In this document: positions 60,846 through 64,000 of the stretch, piece after piece
How positions within the stretch are numbered: position 1 is the stretch's first letter
Layout: the number at the start of each line of letters is the position of its first letter
Made by a program: the position numbers and the translations under genes
The notes under the pieces: model-generated
What the model was told of the DNA's origin: nothing
The model's database searches: none
What the model saw: only the letters and a program-made list of their open reading frames with translations
DNA from: Pontibacillus salicampi
Lineage (GTDB): Bacteria > Bacillota > Bacilli > Bacillales > BH030062
Length of the DNA stretch: 64,000 nt
Direction of reading: 5' to 3'
Assembly (NCBI RefSeq): GCF_042434395.1
Contig: NZ_JBHLTP010000009.1
Span: 1 to 64,000 of the forward strand

Positions 60846-61221
60846 TGTGCTGGCTTATATCGCAGCTGTTTTTATTACGCTGCCAATACCGATGACTGCT
60901 GTTTTATATCTCTTGGTACGAAAGACGACACGCAATAAGAAGCATTCCTTGCATTTTACGGTTAATGTCATGACGCTTATATATATTTTAGCTGTACATG
61001 TAACATTATTGGTCATCTTCAATCAATCGTTCTTATGGTATATTTTCATATTACTTATTCTTTTATTAAGTATGTTTGTTATTTTGCAATGGAAATATCA
61101 AGAGGAGGTTCATTTTCGCAAGGTGTGGAAAGGGTTCTGGAGATTCAATTTTTTATTATTTGGATTTAGTTACATTGGACTTACTATTTATGGTCTTATG
61201 GACCGAATACTCTCCTTATAA
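60838..61221 (+). CDS. DUF3397 membrane protein
   Basis: A 127-residue protein with four helices (about 4-26, 41-60, 63-80, 102-122) of the DUF3397 family, function unknown. GTG 60838 is chosen because GAGGAGG lies just before; ATG 60832 is nearly as good. It overlaps panE by eight bases (14 if ATG is used), so the two are coupled. Confidence 0.78.
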   Translation: MGNVLAYIAAVFITLPIPMTAVLYLLVRKTTRNKKHSLHFTVNVMTLIYILAVHVTLLVIFNQSFLWYIFILLILLLSMFVILQWKYQEEVHFRKVWKGFWRFNFLLFGFSYIGLTIYGLMDRILSL

Positions 61222-61309
61222 GCCTTAATGGATGAAATATTACATTCTTTTCGATACAATACACAAATGGATACATAGACAGATTAACGAATAAAGGAGA
61301 AGGTCGCCC

Positions 61310-62935
61310 ATGCGGATCCAGCCTATAGATCTTACGAAGCAAAGTGAACTAATAACAAATTACCGAAATCAAACACGAGATGTATTAAATAAATTTGATT
61401 ATAATCCCTTCCAAACTGGTGCTTATCGTGACCGGCTTCATGATATCTCTGAGAGGCCGTATCAGCGTGAAGCCCTTGTGCAGCATTTATTAACAGTGAA
61501 CAAAAGTTGGGGTGCACATGACACTACATTAAAAAACATCGAACGTTTGAGGGAGCCGGAGAGTGCCGTCGTTGTCTCAGGCCAACAAGCCGGCCTTTTA
61601 ACAGGCCCTTTATATACGATTCATAAGATCGTATCCACCCTCGTTCTTGCCAGGGAGCAAGAGGCTGAATTAGGAGTTTCCATCATCCCTGTTTTTTGGA
61701 TGGCAGGAGAGGATCATGATTATGATGAAATTAATCATGTTTATATGCCTTATTCTCCAAGGATGAAAAAATTCAGGGTGCTGCAGAAGCAAATAAATAA
61801 AGTATCGGTGTCTCAAATGGAAATGGACCACGGAGCTGTCCGGACGTGGCTTGATCGTCTGTTCACTCAAATGGGAGAAACCGATCAAACAGTGGCTATT
61901 CATGACATGCTGACGAAGGAGCTGGAACAATCAACTACGTTTGTAGATTTCTTTGCTCGAATCCTTTCGACGTTCTTTGATGAGGAGGGGCTTGTATTGT
62001 TAGATGCACATCACCCCGAATTGCGGTCACTGGAGTCGGATTACTTTAAGCAAATGATTCATCAGCAGCCCATCATAAGTGAAGGTGTTGCCAAAGAACT
62101 GCAGCGTACATTTCAACAAGGTTATTCCGTTAATTTAGATGTAGATCTAAACGATGGGCATTTATTTTACACATATCACGATACTCGTGTCCTGCTTGTT
62201 CGCCAGGAGGATGGTTTATTTGTGGGGAAAAATGGGGAGTGTAGCTTAACGAAGGAAGAGTTACTCCAAATTGCAGAAGAATCACCACACCTTTTGAGTA
62301 ACAATGTGGTGACTCGTCCCATAATGCAGGACTTACTTTTACCGACACTAGCCTTTATTGGGGGTCCCGGAGAAATAGGGTATTGGTCTGTTCTGCGCCC
62401 TGCTTTTGAAGCGATGGGGATTACTATGCCTCCAGTAGTGCCGAGATTATCTATTTCTCTCGTTGACCGGAAAAGTCAGAAGTGGCTGGAGCGCCATCTT
62501 ATCGATCCTTCATCAGCAGTTAATAATGGAGTGACGGAAGAGAAAACGAAATGGATTTCCATGCAAAGCTATCCACCAATTGAACAATTATCAGACGAAG
62601 TGAAGCGTTCTATTGAGAGAGCCCATCGCCCTCTCAAGGCAAAGGCAGAAGAAATACGTGATGATCTAGGTCAAGTAGCGGAGAAGAACTTATTCCATTT
62701 ATTCCGGGATGTAGAATTCCTGCAGGAAAAGATTGAAAAAGCGTTGGAGGAAAAAAACAGCCGGGAGTTAGACATATTTGATGATATTGATCTTATGCTC
62801 CGTCCTGAAGGTGGTCTGCAAGAGCGTATTTGGAATGTCTTACCATGGCTGAATTACTATGGGGTGGATTTACCAGCACAACTAACTCGTGTGCAGTATG
62901 ATTGGAATTCATCCCACCACATTATTTACATTTAA
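61310..62935 (+). CDS. bshC: Bacillithiol biosynthesis cysteine-adding enzyme BshC
   Basis: Last enzyme of bacillithiol synthesis, joining cysteine to glucosaminyl-malate. 541 residues, near the B. subtilis 539. Seen: VVSGQQAGLLTGPLYTIHKI (the nucleotide-binding-like HxGH-region substitute), PVFWMAGEDHDYDEINH and LPTLAFIGGPGEIGYWSVL. Ribosome site AAAGGAGAAGG. Bacillithiol is the main low-molecular-weight thiol of these bacteria. Confidence 0.95.
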   Translation: MRIQPIDLTKQSELITNYRNQTRDVLNKFDYNPFQTGAYRDRLHDISERPYQREALVQHLLTVNKSWGAHDTTLKNIERLREPESAVVVSGQQAGLLTGPLYTIHKIVSTLVLAREQEAELGVSIIPVFWMAGEDHDYDEINHVYMPYSPRMKKFRVLQKQINKVSVSQMEMDHGAVRTWLDRLFTQMGETDQTVAIHDMLTKELEQSTTFVDFFARILSTFFDEEGLVLLDAHHPELRSLESDYFKQMIHQQPIISEGVAKELQRTFQQGYSVNLDVDLNDGHLFYTYHDTRVLLVRQEDGLFVGKNGECSLTKEELLQIAEESPHLLSNNVVTRPIMQDLLLPTLAFIGGPGEIGYWSVLRPAFEAMGITMPPVVPRLSISLVDRKSQKWLERHLIDPSSAVNNGVTEEKTKWISMQSYPPIEQLSDEVKRSIERAHRPLKAKAEEIRDDLGQVAEKNLFHLFRDVEFLQEKIEKALEEKNSRELDIFDDIDLMLRPEGGLQERIWNVLPWLNYYGVDLPAQLTRVQYDWNSSHHIIYI

Positions 62936-62984
62936 CAAAAAAGTTTCCCAATGAAGTTATAAAACTAAATAGTTGAAAAAGTTT

Positions 62985-63017
62985 AAAAATCCTGCTTAAG
63001 AAAGCAGGATTTTTTGT
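62985..63017 (+). terminator. Terminator of bshC
   Basis: AAAAATCCTGCTT and AAGCAGGATTTTT form a 13-bp stem around AAGA and end in a T run. Confidence 0.93.
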
Positions 63018-63042
63018 GTGGTGGAAGAATATTTAAGTTTAG

Positions 63043-63087
63043 GTGGAGGAAAGTGGAGGAATGTGGTACCCTAGAGTCAGAAAGTGG
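63043..63087 (+). promoter_or_regulatory. Putative MraZ operator repeats
   Basis: GTGGAGGA at 63043-63050 and at 63053-63060, then GTGG at 63063-63066, keep an exact 10-base spacing, the spacing known for MraZ boxes in other bacteria. One more GTGG lies at 63084. They lie before the mraZ start at 63097, consistent with autoregulation. Confidence 0.65.
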
Positions 63088-63096
63088 GGAGTCTAT

Positions 63097-63528
63097 ATGT
63101 TCATGGGGGAATACCAACATAATATAGACACAAAGGGACGTATTATAGTCCCTGCGAAGTTCCGTGAAGGGCTCGGGGAGACATTTGTTATTACCCGAGG
63201 TCTGGACAAGTGTATCTTCGCTTACCCTCTATCTGAATGGAAGCTGCTGGAGGAAAAGCTAAAGCAGCTGCCGTTAACGAAAAAGGATGCCCGTGCCTTC
63301 ACCCGATTCTTCTTCTCTGGAGCAGTAGAATGTGAAGTGGATAAACAGGGTAGAATAAACCTCCCATCACCACTTAGAACGTATGCTGAATTAGATAAAG
63401 AATGTGTCGTCATCGGCGTCTCTAATCGCGTAGAATTCTGGGCTAAGGGACTTTGGGATACATACTTCGAGGAGTCCGAGGGTTCTTTCGCTGAGATTGC
63501 AGAGAACATGATGGATTTTGATATTTAG
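63097..63528 (+). CDS. mraZ: Transcriptional regulator MraZ
   Basis: First gene of the division and cell-wall cluster; a DNA-binding protein of two AbrB-like halves, each with a DxxGR motif (DTKGRIIVP and DKQGRINLP). 143 residues, near-identical in pattern to B. subtilis MraZ (MFMGEYQHNIDTKGR). ATG 63097 is chosen on this similarity and the GGGGAGT site; upstream ATG frames belong to its operator region. It controls its own operon in other bacteria. Confidence 0.95.
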   Translation: MFMGEYQHNIDTKGRIIVPAKFREGLGETFVITRGLDKCIFAYPLSEWKLLEEKLKQLPLTKKDARAFTRFFFSGAVECEVDKQGRINLPSPLRTYAELDKECVVIGVSNRVEFWAKGLWDTYFEESEGSFAEIAENMMDFDI

Positions 63529-63532
63529 GGGA

Positions 63533-63548
63533 AGCTAATTGATTAGCT
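63533..63548 (+). repeat. 16-base palindrome between mraZ and rsmH
   Basis: AGCTAAT and ATTAGCT around a TG centre. It would form a tight RNA hairpin or a DNA binding site of unknown role. Confidence 0.5.
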
Positions 63549-63628
63549 ACACACAATCATAGCTAGACAGATAAAACAGGAATTATAGAAGTGACAGCAA
63601 TGACTTAACAACACAAAAGGGTGAAATC

Positions 63629-64000
63629 ATGTTTGAACATATTACAGTATTAAAGCAGGAAACCGTCACTGCACTAAATATAGACCCGAATGGTATTTAT
63701 GTAGATTGTACTCTTGGTGGTGGAGGTCACTCTGAGGAAATCGTTAAACAACTTAATGAGAATGGAAGACTGATTGCCTTTGACCAGGATTTAACCGCAC
63801 TGAACCACGCGAAAGAACGCTTAGCTTCGTATGCTGACAACATTACGTTTGTTCATACTAACTTTCGTGGCATGAAAGAAGAACTGCTTCGTTTGGGGAT
63901 TCAGGAAGTAGATGGGATTGTATTCGACCTTGGCGTATCTTCTCCTCAATTGGACGAAGATGAAAGAGGGTTTAGTTATCATCAGGACGCGAGGCTTGAT
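63629..64000 (+). CDS. rsmH: 16S rRNA (cytosine(1402)-N4)-methyltransferase RsmH, partial
   Basis: Methylates N4 of C1402 of 16S rRNA (mraW). The first 124 codons lie in the window and the frame is open at the right edge. Seen: MFEHITVLKQETVTALN, the SAM motif DCTLGGGGHS (27-36), FDQD and the GVSSPQLDEDERGFSYHQD segment of the family. ATG 63629 with AAAAGGGTG upstream. Typical length is about 310 residues, so about 60 percent is missing. Confidence 0.94.
   Translation, partial: MFEHITVLKQETVTALNIDPNGIYVDCTLGGGGHSEEIVKQLNENGRLIAFDQDLTALNHAKERLASYADNITFVHTNFRGMKEELLRLGIQEVDGIVFDLGVSSPQLDEDERGFSYHQDARLD

Noticed and set aside
1..64000. CRISPR array, prophage, restriction-modification, toxin-antitoxin or biosynthetic gene cluster
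   Set aside because: I looked for regularly spaced repeats, integrases, methyltransferase-endonuclease pairs and assembly-line genes and found none; PhoH-PIN (ylaK) has no antitoxin-like neighbour.
1..64000. T-box, S-box or other riboswitch
   Set aside because: No T-box GGGTGGNACCGCG core and no S-box-like paired leader was seen before any gene.

Overview
The window is chromosomal DNA from a low-GC Gram-positive, endospore-forming bacterium of the family Bacillaceae. Evidence: Shine-Dalgarno sites of the AAGGAGG type, frequent TTG/GTG starts, several spore genes (ylaJ, ytvI, ylbJ, the rsfA-like ylbO), and a gene order that follows the Bacillus subtilis stretch ykrB(def)-ykyA-pdhABCD ... speA-yktA-yktB-yktC-ylaF...ylaN-ftsW-pycA-ctaABCDEFG-ylbB...ylbQ-bshC-mraZ-rsmH almost gene for gene. 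A BCCT osmolyte transporter suggests a salt-tolerant genus, but I cannot name the genus from this sequence alone.

Layout. 1-681: 3' part of an IS3-family transposase that stops at an ambiguous base (N at 682), probably an assembly join. 701-7543: peptide deformylase, lipoprotein YkyA and the pyruvate dehydrogenase operon. 7647-12712: a less conserved insert (small lipoprotein, small membrane protein, BCCT transporter, aromatic-acid-exporter-like protein, polysaccharide deacetylase lipoprotein, DUF1885-like protein). 12813-13079: the SR1 dual-function RNA with its 37-residue SR1P peptide, facing speA. 14840-27268: the ykt/yla genes, including typA, an inositol monophosphatase, a PhoH-PIN ATPase, glutaminase and ylaN. 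27559-32198: ftsW and pycA, overlapping. 33079-41109: heme A synthesis (ctaA, divergent ctaB), the caa3 oxidase operon ctaCDEF, ctaG and a DUF420 protein. 41252-44153: GNAT, YtvI, MscL and YugN genes. 44496-59786: the ylb genes, including the YlbF RNA-maturation partner, rsmD, coaD, the spore protein YlbJ, the YlbK/YlbL pair, tmcAL and ylbN-rpmF. 59958-64000: ketopantoate reductase, a DUF3397 protein, bshC, and the start of the division/cell-wall cluster (mraZ, rsmH, the latter cut by the window edge).

How it works together: most of the window is core metabolism and growth: pyruvate oxidation (pdh), anaplerosis (pycA), aerobic respiration (cta), thiol and cofactor synthesis (bshC, coaD, panE), translation and RNA modification (def, typA, rsmD, rpmF, tmcAL, rsmH), division (ftsW, mraZ) and sporulation. 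Regulation visible in the DNA includes CcpN-like and cre-like sites at SR1, tandem ResD-like boxes between ctaA and ctaB, GTGG repeats at 10-bp spacing before mraZ, and a sigmaB-like promoter before a YtxH-like gene. Strong hairpin terminators separate most transcription units.

I found no CRISPR array, prophage, rRNA or tRNA gene, and nothing I can call a new multi-gene system. The most interesting items are the SR1 locus, several unrecognised small proteins (47538-47867, 32261-32395, 15596-15850, 48812-50257) and regulatory palindromes.
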